From Amycolatopsis orientalis DSM 40040 = KCTC 9412 (GTDB lineage: Bacteria > Actinomycetota > Actinomycetes > Mycobacteriales > Pseudonocardiaceae), in NCBI RefSeq assembly GCF_000478275.1, contig NZ_ASJB01000077.1, forward strand, positions 1 to 64,000: a stretch of 64,000 bases of DNA, written 5' to 3'. The notes beneath the pieces are model-generated. The model worked only from the letters and a program-made list of their open reading frames with translations. It did not search any database and was not told the DNA's origin. The position numbers and the translations under genes were made by a program. Below, piece by piece: positions 46,791-55,700 of this stretch (positions are counted from its first letter, which is position 1; every line of letters starts with the position of its first letter).

Positions 46791-46942
46791 TCGAACGCTG
46801 TGCACTTGCGAAATCCCGTGGTGAAAGGCCATTTCTTCACTCGATTCGCGACAGGTGCGCGCGTGCTCGGAGCCCGGTTCCCCCGGCGAGCGTTCACGCA
46901 AGCAACTACTTGAAACCAAACAGCGACAAGGGGGAACCAGAC

Positions 46943-46963
46943 ATGGCAGGGTCTTCGTCGTAG
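46943..46963 (+). CDS. Possible leader peptide MAGSSS upstream of the WXG100 pair
   Basis: ATG GCA GGG TCT TCG TCG TAG, preceded by AAGGGGG at a normal spacing. The downstream WXG100 protein also begins MAG. It lies in the 231-nt gap before the pair. It may be a leader peptide, a decayed start, or chance. Confidence 0.2.
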   Translation: MAGSSS

Positions 46964-46964
46964 G

Positions 46965-46994
46965 TCCGTACGAAACGAACTCACCGAGTACGGA
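46965..46994 (+). promoter_or_regulatory. Inverted repeat upstream of the WXG100 pair
   Basis: TCCGTAC (46965-46971) and GTACGGA (46988-46994) with a 16-nt spacer, 28-57 nt before the start. Possible operator or leader structure. Confidence 0.35.
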
Positions 46995-47021
46995 TAACCA
47001 CGAACGAAGGGGGTAGCTCCC

Positions 47022-47342
47022 ATGGCTGGCGGTTTTCAGGGGAATGTCGAGCAGTTCACCCAGGCTGAGAAGCGGGTGACTGAGGTCCGCGTCTCGATGG
47101 ACCAGAACTTGGGCACGCTCCGCAGCAACATCGAAGCCACCCAGGCCGGCTGGACCGGCGACGCGGCGATCGCGTTCAACAACGTGATGAAGCGCTTCGA
47201 CGAAGCGGGCCGGGGGCTGAACCAGGCCCTCCAGAACATCGGCGAACTGCTCGAGCAGGCCGGTTCCAAGTACAACGCTTCCGAGCAGCAGCAGCAGGAA
47301 CTCATCAAGTCGGTCAACGCCGGCTTCGGCGTCCTCGGCTGA
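47022..47342 (+). CDS. WXG100 family type VII secretion target (EsxU/T-like, first of pair)
   Basis: 106 aa. Two helices with AGWTGDAAIAFNNVM (about residues 44-58) supplying the W-x-G turn. ATG behind AAGGGGGTAG. Pairs with the next gene as the secreted heterodimer, in the position of esxT/esxU next to rplM in mycobacteria. A secretion signal Y-x3-E-like is seen in YNASEQQ. Confidence 0.9.
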   Translation: MAGGFQGNVEQFTQAEKRVTEVRVSMDQNLGTLRSNIEATQAGWTGDAAIAFNNVMKRFDEAGRGLNQALQNIGELLEQAGSKYNASEQQQQELIKSVNAGFGVLG

Positions 47343-47392
47343 TCTCGGCTCCCCGCACCATCCACAGACTTTCTTAACCACTGGAGGAAAAC

Positions 47393-47677
47393 ATGTCCGA
47401 GATGAAGGTCGATTACGCCACGATCCACACGGCGGCCGAAGACTGCAAGAAGACCGGAGGGGAGCTCGAGTCGCTGTTCGGTCAGCTGAAGAGCGACCTC
47501 GCTCCGCTGGTCAACACCTGGCAGGGTGACGCGCAGACCGCGTACCTGGCCGCGCAGCAGGAGTGGGACAACAAGTTCGAGGAGCTCAAGCAGCTCCTCG
47601 CGCAGGTTGCCGGCGTTCTGCCGCAGCTGGCCGACGGCTACCAGGCCACGGAGCAGGGCGTCACCGGCCTGTTCTGA
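47393..47677 (+). CDS. WXG100 family type VII secretion target (second of pair)
   Basis: 94 aa. Helical hairpin with NTWQGDAQTAYLAAQQEW (about residues 42-59), W-Q-G turn. ATG behind GGAGGAAA. It ends in YQATEQGVTGLF, a Y-x3-E signal. Fifty nt after the first WXG100 gene, then a strong terminator. Confidence 0.92.
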   Translation: MSEMKVDYATIHTAAEDCKKTGGELESLFGQLKSDLAPLVNTWQGDAQTAYLAAQQEWDNKFEELKQLLAQVAGVLPQLADGYQATEQGVTGLF

Positions 47678-47697
47678 GTCTCACGCTCCGAACGAGC

Positions 47698-47786
47698 AAC
47701 GGCGGGCAGGCATCTTCGGATGCCGAGCCCGCCGTTTCGTTTGTGGGAAAGAGAAAAGCCGCGACGGACGAGTTCCGTCGCGGCTT
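47698..47786. terminator. Two terminator hairpins after the WXG100 pair
   Basis: 47698-47737 is a two-tier stem (AACGGCGGGC with GCCCGCCGTT around GGCATC/GATGCC), followed by TTCGTTTG. 47754-47786 is AAAGCCGCGACGGA/TCCGTCGCGGCTTT. The convergent DUF4333 gene ends just beyond, so they act in both directions. Confidence 0.88.
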
Positions 47787-47806
47787 TCCGCGTATTCGGG
47801 CGAAGG

Positions 47807-48547
47807 TCAGTGCGGCGCGCCGACCTCGAATTCCGGCGTGGTGTTCAGCACCCGGACGGTGACCTTCTTCTGCTGCCCCGAAAGGTCGATGGAACAGTCG
47901 AAGGTGGTGCCGTTCTCCACCGGTTGGCCGGAAGGACACGCCACGTTCTTCACGTCCGGTTCCCCGTAATGCTCGTTGAGCACGCGGACGACGCCGTCCT
48001 GGACCGACTTCTGATCGAGACTGTCGCCGGCGAACGCGCCGAGCAGCCAGGCGCCGACACCGCCCGCGACCACGACGGCCGCGGCGATCCCGCCGATCAG
48101 CAACGTCTTCTTCGAAACCTTCGGCTTCTTTTGCGACTCACCGAAGGCACCGAGTCCGCCGTATTGCGACGAGGGCGCGGGCTGGAACCCGCCGCCGTAC
48201 TGGCCCTGCGGGGGAGTGCCCGGAATCTGTTGCTGCGCCTGCCAATCCTGCTGCGGCGCGGGCGGCTGCTGCGGTTGCGGCTGCCACGCGGTGCCCGGCG
48301 CGGGGGCGCCGGTTTGCTGCCAGGGCCCGGAAAACGAGCCGGTGACGCCGGGCTGGCCGGGCTGCTGCCACTGTCCGGTGTAGGAGCCGGTGGTCGCGGC
48401 GTTCGCGTCGTTCTGCTGCCACTGCCCGGAATGCGGTCCGGTGGCCTGTCCTTCCTGCTGCCAGCCCTGCTGCTGGTTCGCGGGATTCGCCGGTGGCTGC
48501 CACCACTGCTGCGGCTGGTGCGGCTGCTGTTCGGGCGGCTGGCTCAT
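47807..48547 (-). CDS. DUF4333 domain membrane protein with Trp/Gln-rich repeats
   Basis: 246 aa. The first 140 residues are Gln/Pro/Trp-rich, with three degenerate TG-x3-G-x-WQQ units (SGQWQQ, TGSYTGQWQQ, TGSFSGPWQQ). One TM helix is at about 148-171. The extracytoplasmic domain carries the DUF4333 cysteine pair (KNVACPSG and TTFDCSID). Function unknown; such proteins are surface-anchored in mycobacteria-like bacteria. It separates the WXG100 pair from rplM. Confidence 0.8.
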   Translation of the reverse strand: MSQPPEQQPHQPQQWWQPPANPANQQQGWQQEGQATGPHSGQWQQNDANAATTGSYTGQWQQPGQPGVTGSFSGPWQQTGAPAPGTAWQPQPQQPPAPQQDWQAQQQIPGTPPQGQYGGGFQPAPSSQYGGLGAFGESQKKPKVSKKTLLIGGIAAAVVVAGGVGAWLLGAFAGDSLDQKSVQDGVVRVLNEHYGEPDVKNVACPSGQPVENGTTFDCSIDLSGQQKKVTVRVLNTTPEFEVGAPH

Positions 48548-48609
48548 CGGTGGTCACCTCGGTGCGTCGGGAACTTCACAGCGTCGGGACGAAGGCGTTC
48601 GGTCATGCG

Positions 48610-49500
48610 TCAGACGCCTTTCAGCTCGGCGAACCGGCGATTGAAGTCGTCCTTCGCCGCCTTGTCCGGCAGCACGGTGATCTGCGAGGCGTCCGGGAGC
48701 TTCGGCAGGTCCTGCGCGGTGGCCTTGCCGGTGAAGCGGAAGTCGTAGCGCAGTTCGATCTTGTGGCCGCCGCCTTCGATCTTGGCCTCCATCACGATCT
48801 GGTTCAGCGTCCCGTCCGCGTTGAGGGAGACCGTGGTCCGGACCGGCGCCTTCTTCATCTCGTCCGTGATGGCCCCGCTGATCGAGGCGGGCAGGACCTC
48901 CACCCGCCGCTCGATGAACTTCCCGAACGGGACGTCGGCGGCCAGCTCGATCCGCTTCTCCGGAAGGCTTTTGGCGCCCTTCACGACCTTCCTGTCCGCG
49001 TTGTAGGCCACGGCGATGGCGTCGGCCATCTTGCAGGCGGTGATGATCCCGCTCCACGCGCACGGAATGGTCAGCCCGGCCTCGGACTTCGGCATCGAGA
49101 CCCAGGGCGTCGGGGCGAGACTCTTGTAGGCGGGTCCGAGATAGGCGTATTCGACGGCCCCTTCGGCCGGGGTGTACCAGTCGACGCTGTCGTCCGGGTT
49201 CTTCTGCGAGCGGTGACGGCTGACCCGGCCTTCCGGGGAACCGGTGCGCGCCGAGGAGATCGTGCTGCGGATGTACTTCTCGTCGAAGCGGAAATAGGCG
49301 CCCGATTCGCTGGTGACGTCGCGCTGGTCGCCGATGGTTTCCTGCAGCTTGTTCATCGCCGTCTCGAACTTCGTGCCGACGTAGGTCGCCGCGTCGTCGC
49401 CCTTCGGCACGGCGGTGCCCGCACGTCCCTGGCCGCAGGCGGTGGTGAGCGCCAGCACGGCACCCAGCACGCACAAGATGATCGTTGGCCGTTTGTTCAT
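48610..49500 (-). CDS. Putative lipoprotein of unknown function
   Basis: 296 aa from the ATG at 49500 behind GGGGAACGG; an upstream in-frame extension to about 49596 lacks a better site. N-terminal lipoprotein signal peptide with lipobox LTTAC, predicted diacylglyceryl Cys at 22. The mature domain is beta-rich (YFRFDEKYIRSTISS, ELRYDFRF) and has a possible disulfide pair (IPCAWSG, ITACKMAD). It resembles actinobacterial LppX/LprG-like lipoproteins only in style. Confidence 0.7.
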   Translation of the reverse strand: MNKRPTIILCVLGAVLALTTACGQGRAGTAVPKGDDAATYVGTKFETAMNKLQETIGDQRDVTSESGAYFRFDEKYIRSTISSARTGSPEGRVSRHRSQKNPDDSVDWYTPAEGAVEYAYLGPAYKSLAPTPWVSMPKSEAGLTIPCAWSGIITACKMADAIAVAYNADRKVVKGAKSLPEKRIELAADVPFGKFIERRVEVLPASISGAITDEMKKAPVRTTVSLNADGTLNQIVMEAKIEGGGHKIELRYDFRFTGKATAQDLPKLPDASQITVLPDKAAKDDFNRRFAELKGV

Positions 49501-49776
49501 CGCCGTTCCCCTGAATCGAGTCCCCGCGCGCGGTGCGCGTCCGGATCGTCTCATCCTCTCCCGCCGAAGGTGATGCCGTGGGCGGTTCCGCCACACCGGC
49601 GGGGTACGATTGCCGGGCGCCCGCCGGGCGCCGGTCCTAGTATGGGACCCCGGACCGACCCCCGCTTCGCAGTAGGGTCGGGCGTGGGGGTATCTTCATA
49701 TGTCGTTGTGCGCTGCGGCGCGTAAGCGCTAGGCCCGCACAGAACCCACACGCAATGTTGACGACGAGGTAGACCC

Positions 49777-50229
49777 TTGCCCACGTACAGCCCCAAGCCC
49801 GGCGACGTCACTCGTGCCTGGCACGTGATCGACGCCGAGGATGTCGTGCTCGGCCGGCTCGCGACCGAGGTCGCCACGCTGCTGCGCGGCAAGCACAAGC
49901 CGACCTACGCCCCGCACGTGGACACCGGTGACTTCGTCATCATCGTCAACGCCGAGAAGGTCGCGCTCACCGGTAACAAGCGCGAGCAGAAGTTCGCGTA
50001 CCGGCACAGCGGTTACCCCGGTGGTCTGCGCAAGCGCTCCTTCGGCGAGCTGCTCGACACCAAGCCCGAGCACCTGCTCGAGAAGGTCGTCAAGGGCATG
50101 CTCCCGAAGAACAAGCTCGGCCGCGCTCAGGCGAAGAAGCTCAAGGTCTACGCCGGCCCCGGGCACCCGCACGCCGCGCAGCAGCCGCAGGCGCGCGAGA
50201 TCACCAAGATCGCGCAGGTCGCGCAGTGA
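49777..50229 (+). CDS. rplM: 50S ribosomal protein uL13
   Basis: 150 aa. TTG start at 49777, giving [20 protein letters not shown]; like rpsL, this protein uses TTG. Conserved [20 protein letters not shown]. It is an early 23S rRNA domain II binder. The 276-nt gap upstream (49501-49776) holds CTAGTATGGGACC-like and GCGCTGCGGCGCG motifs, and possible -10 TAGTAT. Overlaps rpsI as GTGA. Confidence 0.97.
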   Translation: MPTYSPKPGDVTRAWHVIDAEDVVLGRLATEVATLLRGKHKPTYAPHVDTGDFVIIVNAEKVALTGNKREQKFAYRHSGYPGGLRKRSFGELLDTKPEHLLEKVVKGMLPKNKLGRAQAKKLKVYAGPGHPHAAQQPQAREITKIAQVAQ

Positions 50230-50756
50230 GTGAGGAACAGTCTGTGACCAGCACCGAGGAGACCGCGACCGAAGCCGTCGAGGCCGTCGCGACCACGGAG
50301 ACCCCCGCTGTCGGCGACGCCGTCGCCACCAGCGAGACCCCGGCCGCCGCGCGCCCGTCGCGTGCCGCCGGTGGCAACGCCCAGACCGTCGGCCGCCGCA
50401 AGGAGGCCGTCGTCCGGGTGCGCGTCGTTCCCGGTACCGGTGAGTTCAAGCTCAACGGCCGCACGCTCGAGGAGTACTTCCCGAACAAGGTGCACCAGCA
50501 GCTCATCCGTGAGCCGCTGGTGACGGTCGACAAGCCCGACTCGTTCGACATCTTCGCCAACCTGCACGGTGGCGGGATCTCGGGCCAGGCCGGTGCGCTC
50601 CGTCTCGCGATCGCCCGTGCGCTCGTCGAGGTCGACGCCGACGACCGCCCGGCCCTGAAGAAGGCCGGCTTCCTGACCCGTGACGCCCGCGCCACGGAGC
50701 GGAAGAAGTACGGCCTCAAGAAGGCCCGTAAGGCTCCGCAGTACAGCAAGCGCTGA
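50226..50756 (+). CDS. rpsI: 30S ribosomal protein uS9 with acidic N-terminal extension
   Basis: 176 aa. GTG start overlapping the rplM stop. The first 48 residues are Glu/Thr/Ala-rich and disordered. The uS9 core starts at about [20 protein letters not shown] and ends in [12 protein letters not shown], the tail that reaches P-site tRNA. Confidence 0.97.
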   Translation: MSEEQSVTSTEETATEAVEAVATTETPAVGDAVATSETPAAARPSRAAGGNAQTVGRRKEAVVRVRVVPGTGEFKLNGRTLEEYFPNKVHQQLIREPLVTVDKPDSFDIFANLHGGGISGQAGALRLAIARALVEVDADDRPALKKAGFLTRDARATERKKYGLKKARKAPQYSKR

Positions 50757-50779
50757 TCGCGCCTCTGGCGCAACCCGCG

Positions 50780-50816
50780 GAAGCGCCCATCCGTCTCTCG
50801 GATGGGCGCTTCCGTG
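50780..50816. terminator. Terminator after rpsI
   Basis: GGAAGCGCCCATCC-GTCTCTC-GGATGGGCGCTTCC, a perfect 14-bp stem with a 7-nt loop, followed by GTGTTTCC. 23 nt after the rpsI stop. Confidence 0.9.
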
Positions 50817-50878
50817 TTTCCAGGGTCCTGTCCTACCCGCGGACCCCTTTGTCACAGCAGTCCCGCGTGCCCCACCCG

Positions 50879-50936
50879 TTCGACTTTCGCGGGCTAACCG
50901 CGCTCCGCGCGTCGCGATTAGCCCGCGAAAGTCGAC
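50879..50936. repeat. Inverted pair of interspersed repeats forming a long hairpin
   Basis: TCGACTTTCGCGGGCTAA and its complement pair over 18 bp, with CCGCG/CGCG extension and a short loop. It lies between the rpsI terminator and glmM. Both arms have CGGG spacers. Confidence 0.85.
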
Positions 50937-51007
50937 ATCGGGGGTGCGGGCAGGCGGGGCTGGGCACTCGCTAGGTTGTCGTGGTGGTTTTTCAAGGAGG
51001 TCGACAG

Positions 51008-52342
51008 ATGGCACGTCTATTCGGTACCGACGGCGTACGTGGCCTCGCCAATGAGGAGCTGACCCCGGAGCTGGCGCTTTCGCTCGCCGCCAGCGCGGCC
51101 CGCGTCCTCGCCGCGCACGACCGTTCGCACCGCCCGGTCGCGGTCGTCGGCCGTGACCCGCGTGCCAGCGGCGAGATGCTCGAGGCCGCCGTCGTGGCGG
51201 GCCTCACCTCCGCCGGTGCCGACGTGCTCCGCCTCGGCGTCCTCCCGACGCCCGCCGTCGCCTACCTCGTCGGCTCGCTCGAAGCGGACCTCGGCGTGAT
51301 GATCTCCGCCTCCCACAACCCGATGCCCGACAACGGCATCAAGCTGTTCGCGGCAGGCGGCCACAAGCTTCCCGACGGGATCGAGGACGAGATCGAGGCC
51401 GGTCTCGCCGCCCCCGTCACCCGCCCCACCGGCATCGGCGTCGGCCGCGTCAAGGACGTCCCCGACGCGGGTGAGCGCTACATCCAGCACCTGCTGTCGG
51501 CCACCCCGCACCCCCTCGCGGGCCTGCGCGTCGTCGTCGACTGCGCCAACGGCGCGTCGTCCTTCGCCGCCCCCGAGGTCTACCGCAAGGCCGGCGCCGA
51601 GGTCATCGCGATCCACGCCGACCCGGACGGCGTGAACATCAACGAGCACTGTGGTTCGAATCACCCCGACGCGTTGCGCGCGGCCGTCGTCGAGCACGGT
51701 GCCGACCTCGGGATCGCCCACGACGGTGACGCCGACCGCTGTGTCGCCGTCGACGCCGCGGGCGAGCTCATCGACGGCGACCAGATCATGGCCGTCCTCG
51801 CACTCGCCCTCGCCGAGACCGGCGAGCTGACCAAGAACACCCTGGTCGCGACCGTGATGAGCAACCTCGGTCTGCACCTGGCGATGCGCGCGCACGACAT
51901 CAACCTCGTCACCACCGCCGTCGGCGACCGCTACGTCCTCGAGGAGCTCCGCGCGAGCGGGTTCGCGCTCGGTGGCGAGCAGTCGGGCCACGTCGTCCTC
52001 CCGGCCTACGCCACCACCGGCGACGGCCTGCTCACCGCGCTGCGGGTGATGAGCCGCATGGCCTCCACCGGCAAGTCGCTCGCCGAGCTCGCCGGCGTCA
52101 TGAACCGCCTGCCGCAGGTGCTGGTGAACGTCCCCGTGGCGGACAAGGCCGCGGTCGCCGTCTCGGAGGCCGTCCGTGACGCCGTCGGTGCCGTCGAGGC
52201 CGAACTCGGCGAAGAGGGCCGCGTCCTGCTGCGCCCGTCGGGCACCGAACAGCTGGTCCGCGTCATGGTCGAGGCTCCCGCGCACGACACCGCACAGGCG
52301 GCCGCCGACAGGCTCGCCGGCGTCGTCTCCTCGGCCTCGTAA
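51008..52342 (+). CDS. glmM: Phosphoglucosamine mutase
   Basis: 444 aa. A near-perfect AAGGAGGT lies 6 nt before the ATG. The catalytic phosphoserine is in [12 protein letters not shown] (about residue 101), the metal site in [10 protein letters not shown], and sugar recognition in GGEQSGHV. It converts glucosamine-6-phosphate to glucosamine-1-phosphate for UDP-GlcNAc, peptidoglycan and mycothiol. glmS at the window's right end makes its substrate. Confidence 0.97.
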   Translation: MARLFGTDGVRGLANEELTPELALSLAASAARVLAAHDRSHRPVAVVGRDPRASGEMLEAAVVAGLTSAGADVLRLGVLPTPAVAYLVGSLEADLGVMISASHNPMPDNGIKLFAAGGHKLPDGIEDEIEAGLAAPVTRPTGIGVGRVKDVPDAGERYIQHLLSATPHPLAGLRVVVDCANGASSFAAPEVYRKAGAEVIAIHADPDGVNINEHCGSNHPDALRAAVVEHGADLGIAHDGDADRCVAVDAAGELIDGDQIMAVLALALAETGELTKNTLVATVMSNLGLHLAMRAHDINLVTTAVGDRYVLEELRASGFALGGEQSGHVVLPAYATTGDGLLTALRVMSRMASTGKSLAELAGVMNRLPQVLVNVPVADKAAVAVSEAVRDAVGAVEAELGEEGRVLLRPSGTEQLVRVMVEAPAHDTAQAAADRLAGVVSSAS

Positions 52343-52367
52343 GCCCCCTCACGATCTCCCCAAGTCG

Positions 52368-52410
52368 CTGCGCACGGGTTATCGGCCCGGTACATTCCGT
52401 GTGCGGATAC
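52368..52410 (+). promoter_or_regulatory. Module A promoter-like sequence
   Basis: CTGCGC (52368-52373), 17-bp spacer, TACATT (52391-52396), then CCGTGTGCGGATAC. The spacing and TACATTC-x-TGTGTGC block match the sequence before module B (58671-58714). It starts 54 nt before the first gene. Confidence 0.6.
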
Positions 52411-52426
52411 CTAGGGGAGGGTGACG

Positions 52427-52735
52427 GTGGCGGGTAAAGGGCACAAGGTCGATCCGGCGCAGCTGAACGAGGCCGCCAAGGTGTTGCAGGACCTGCCCAA
52501 GCAGGCCTGTGAAGGACCGATCGCGGCGGTCGAGCAGATCAACCTGACCGCGGCGAGTTTCGGGCCCGCGCACGGGGACTGCTTCAGCGGCTATTCCGCG
52601 AGCATCCAGCGCATGGCCAAATGCGCGCGCAGTTATCTCGCGGCGTCGGACGAGTTCGGCCGCAAGCTCGCGGCGTCCAAGGACCTTTACCAGTCCAATG
52701 AGGACGCCAACGCGGCCGAGATGAGGAAGCACTGA
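52427..52735 (+). CDS. EspC-like T7SS target, module A gene 1
   Basis: 102 aa from the GTG at 52427 behind GGGGAGGG; a GTG at 52421 is an alternative. Helical; KVDPAQLNEAAKVLQDLPKQ at the start. It contains Cys residues (KQACEG, HGDCFSG, KCARSYL) that its module B counterpart lacks. The stop overlaps the next start as TGATG. Like other EspC-type proteins it probably heterodimerises with the following large substrate. Confidence 0.6.
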   Translation: MAGKGHKVDPAQLNEAAKVLQDLPKQACEGPIAAVEQINLTAASFGPAHGDCFSGYSASIQRMAKCARSYLAASDEFGRKLAASKDLYQSNEDANAAEMRKH

Positions 52736-55200
52736 TGGGCCTCGCAGACGTCGGTGGTGACACCGGACACGACATCCCCAGCCGCGCCGAAGTCGAGAAG
52801 ATCCTCAACGACCCGAACATCGATCGCGACACCAAACGCGAACTCGCCCTCAACTACATCGACTACATCGAGGACGAGTCCCCGGAAAGCTGCGGCTTCG
52901 CCAGCGAAGAAGAGCGGAACCGGTTCCGGGACCACATCAAGTCCATGAACGGTGACTGGATCACCGAGGGCGACCTCAATTTCAACGACGGTTCGCTCGA
53001 CGAAGTCCAAAAGGCATACAAGACCGCGCACGAGAAGTACGACGCGAACCAGGCCGCCGGGCGGCAGGGCGATCGTGACGCACTGAACAAGGACGCGGCG
53101 AAAACCCAGGAGATCGCGGGACGCGCCACCGAGACCGACCCGGGCTGCGCGAATTCGAACGACATCATGGTCCCCGGCCTGTCGGGGTTCAAGGTCTACG
53201 AGATCTTCCACCCGCTCTACGTCCGCGCGCTGGGCCTGGCCGGTGGCGGGGCGGCCGTTTCCCTCGGCGAACTTCAGCGGCTCTACCACGAACAGGACAA
53301 CATCCCGTTCAACCTTTTCAAGGCGAGCGCGGACGAGCTGACCGCGGTCGGCACGGCCGTCGCCGGGTCGGCTCAGGACGTCTCCGGGAAGTTGGGGAAC
53401 TCGCTCGGCACCTGGGAGGGCCCCGCGGCCGATCAGGCGCGCGCCTACCAGAAGGCCTACTCGGACAAGACCGGCAAGGTCGCCGAGGCCTTCCAGGCGG
53501 CCGGTGACGGGCTGCTGCGGACCAACGCCTCGGTGGGCAGGTTCTGCCGCGAGAAGGTCGAGTGGCTGCAGAAGTGGTACACCGACAACATCGACGGCGC
53601 CACGGCGCAGGACATCGAGCGGATCATTCGCATCGCCGACGGTTCCTGCAGCCAGAACGACATCATCCACTGCATCAAGTTCCTGAGCATCGAGGCCAAG
53701 GACGCCTTCAACGACGACGCGGGCGACATCGACCAGAGCACCATCGACGAGGTCCTCAAACCGCAGGCGGTGGCCTGGCTCAAGGGCGTGTTCCTCGGGT
53801 GGTTCGGCAAGCACATCGAGAACTTCCAGCTGGTGTGCAAGAACACGCGCGACGCGATCAACGGCGCCTGGAAGGCGTACTTCGATTCGCTCGGCCAGGT
53901 GGTCGAAAACCCGTTCGCGGATTTGGGCAAGACCCCGGAGACCGGTGGCGAAAAGCCCGTCGAAAAGGGCGGTGGCGGCAAGGACACCGGCGGTGGCGCC
54001 GGTCCCTCCACCGGCGGTGGCGGCGGGAAAACGGGTGGCGGCGGGCAGATGCCGCCGCCCAGCGCCGTCGAATACAAGCAGCCGGAGAAGCCCGAAGTTC
54101 CGGAAGTGCCGGGCCAGGAGAAGAACCCGGTCACGGACAAGCCGCTCGACGTCGACCCGGCGACCGGGGAGCCGTATCCGATCGATCCCCGCACGGGCGA
54201 GGCGATCAAGGACGGCACCCGGCCCGAGACGATGACGGTCGAGCAGGGCGATCGCAAGATCTCCATGGCCGAGCCCGGCGCCGACGGCAAGATGGGCATC
54301 TCCGTCCAGGACGGCACCGGCCAGGCCAAGGACTACAACCTCGATTTCGGCGACGGCAAGGCCACGCCCGGGACCGGCGACGCGGCGGGCGGGCCCGTGC
54401 ACCGGGACACCGCCGAGCGGCTGGACCAGCAGGCGGCCTCACGTCCGCTCGCGAGTCCTGGGCAGGTCCATCAGCCGGGCCCCGACGGCAAGATCCACAT
54501 CGAGGACGGTGGCCTCAAGATCATCGCGGAACGGCCCAGCGGGCCCGGCGGGCCGACGCTGGTGACCGTCGACGACGGATCGGGACATCCGTCGAAGTAC
54601 ACCCTGGGCGAGGACGAGCCCGCGGCCGGTCGGCACGCGAGCCCGGACCCCGCGTCCCAGGCGGCGAGCAGGCCTGTCGCCGAAGGCGCCGCGGCCCGGC
54701 CGGTCGAGGACGTCGCACGTCAGCAGGCCGAGCAGGGCGTTCGTCAGCACGACGTGACGTCCGGTGGTGTCGGCGGCGGAGCACCCGCGGCGATACCCGA
54801 GCACCAGGCCGAACCGGTGGCGGCGGCCGCGGACGGGAGTTCCGAATCGACGACCGCCCAGTCGTTGAGCAACCCGTTCGGCGGGGACGACAACGGTCTC
54901 GGCGACACGTCGGATCCCGCCGGAACCGGTGGCGGCGCGTCCGTCCCCTCGGCCCCGGCGGGACTCGGTTCCGCCCCGGGCGGGGGAGCCCAGGACCCGG
55001 CCGCGGCCGGGGCGGGAATGATGGGCGGCATGGGCATGATGGGCGGCGGAGCGGCAGGCGGCGGGCAGGGATCCGGCGAAGACCAGCAGCGCACGTCCAG
55101 CGGATACCGCGTCGACGGCGGCCTGTTCGACACCGCGACGACGACGGGCAGCCGGATCAGCGGGTCGCTCGACGACGACGGCGTCATCGGCTTCCGCTAG
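52735..55200 (+). CDS. Large modular T7SS substrate, module A gene 2
   Basis: 821 aa. A charged N-terminal region (1-140) leads to helices with the W-E-G turn GTWEGPAADQARAYQ (about 224-238) and a long Cys-containing helical part to about 395. A Gly-rich linker (about 410-445) precedes the region from NPVTDKPLDVDPATGEPYPI (about 463), with beta-like units TMTVEQGDRKI and GPDGKIHIEDGGLKI. A Met/Gly-rich stretch (GMMGGMGMMGGG, about 760) and ending GSRISGSLDDDGVIGFR follow. The paralogue at 59107-61485 has the same order of parts. Confidence 0.7.
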   Translation: MGLADVGGDTGHDIPSRAEVEKILNDPNIDRDTKRELALNYIDYIEDESPESCGFASEEERNRFRDHIKSMNGDWITEGDLNFNDGSLDEVQKAYKTAHEKYDANQAAGRQGDRDALNKDAAKTQEIAGRATETDPGCANSNDIMVPGLSGFKVYEIFHPLYVRALGLAGGGAAVSLGELQRLYHEQDNIPFNLFKASADELTAVGTAVAGSAQDVSGKLGNSLGTWEGPAADQARAYQKAYSDKTGKVAEAFQAAGDGLLRTNASVGRFCREKVEWLQKWYTDNIDGATAQDIERIIRIADGSCSQNDIIHCIKFLSIEAKDAFNDDAGDIDQSTIDEVLKPQAVAWLKGVFLGWFGKHIENFQLVCKNTRDAINGAWKAYFDSLGQVVENPFADLGKTPETGGEKPVEKGGGGKDTGGGAGPSTGGGGGKTGGGGQMPPPSAVEYKQPEKPEVPEVPGQEKNPVTDKPLDVDPATGEPYPIDPRTGEAIKDGTRPETMTVEQGDRKISMAEPGADGKMGISVQDGTGQAKDYNLDFGDGKATPGTGDAAGGPVHRDTAERLDQQAASRPLASPGQVHQPGPDGKIHIEDGGLKIIAERPSGPGGPTLVTVDDGSGHPSKYTLGEDEPAAGRHASPDPASQAASRPVAEGAAARPVEDVARQQAEQGVRQHDVTSGGVGGGAPAAIPEHQAEPVAAAADGSSESTTAQSLSNPFGGDDNGLGDTSDPAGTGGGASVPSAPAGLGSAPGGGAQDPAAAGAGMMGGMGMMGGGAAGGGQGSGEDQQRTSSGYRVDGGLFDTATTTGSRISGSLDDDGVIGFR

Positions 55201-55219
55201 CGGTCAGGGGAGGGGATCA

Positions 55220-55696
55220 GTGAATCCTGAGGAGGATCTCGCCAGACTCCGGCACAAGCTGGCCGGGCTGGAACGCGAGAACGGCGACCGGATGTACCTG
55301 GTCGACAACCGGGCGAGCAAGGCGCTCGAGGAGACCAAGGCGGCGGGCGACAAGCTCAAGCAGGAGACGAGCGCGGCGTTGTCCGCGCGGCTCGAGCAGA
55401 AGCGGCGCGCGCAGGCGGCGGGCGGCTGGGCGACCGAGTCGACCCTCGGCGACAAGGTCGAAGACGACGGCGACTTCGGGTTCGAAGAGGACGAGACGGA
55501 GAACGAACGCCGGGCCGGGTACCGGACGGCCGACGAGCCGCCGATCTCCTTCCGGCCGCCGGTGCCCGCGCCGCAAGCTCCTCCGCCGCCACCCCCGGCT
55601 CCGGTTCCCGAGGAACGCCCGGCCGGCCGGCATCGCCGGGCGGCCGCGCGGGGTGACGACGACGATTTCGCCAACACCGACTGGCTGGCGACCTGA
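55220..55696 (+). CDS. Module A gene 3: coiled-coil protein with acidic W-tail
   Basis: 158 aa, GTG start behind GGGGAGGGG. N-terminal coiled coil (EEDLARLRHKLAGLEREN), then ETSAALSARLEQKRRAQAAG, GGWATES, an acidic patch (EDDGDFGFEEDE), a Pro-rich segment and an Arg/His-rich stretch (GRHRRAAARG). It ends in DDDDFANTDWLAT. The module B third gene has the same order and tail. It may be a cytosolic chaperone or adaptor for the large substrate; not recognised from any known family. Confidence 0.65.
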   Translation: MNPEEDLARLRHKLAGLERENGDRMYLVDNRASKALEETKAAGDKLKQETSAALSARLEQKRRAQAAGGWATESTLGDKVEDDGDFGFEEDETENERRAGYRTADEPPISFRPPVPAPQAPPPPPPAPVPEERPAGRHRRAAARGDDDDFANTDWLAT

Positions 55697-55700
55697 GCCG

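Noticed and set aside
52340-52358. TAAGCCCCCTCACGATC after glmM as another repeat copy
   Set aside because: It lacks TTTAG and the CTAA half, and overlaps the glmM stop; too divergent to count.
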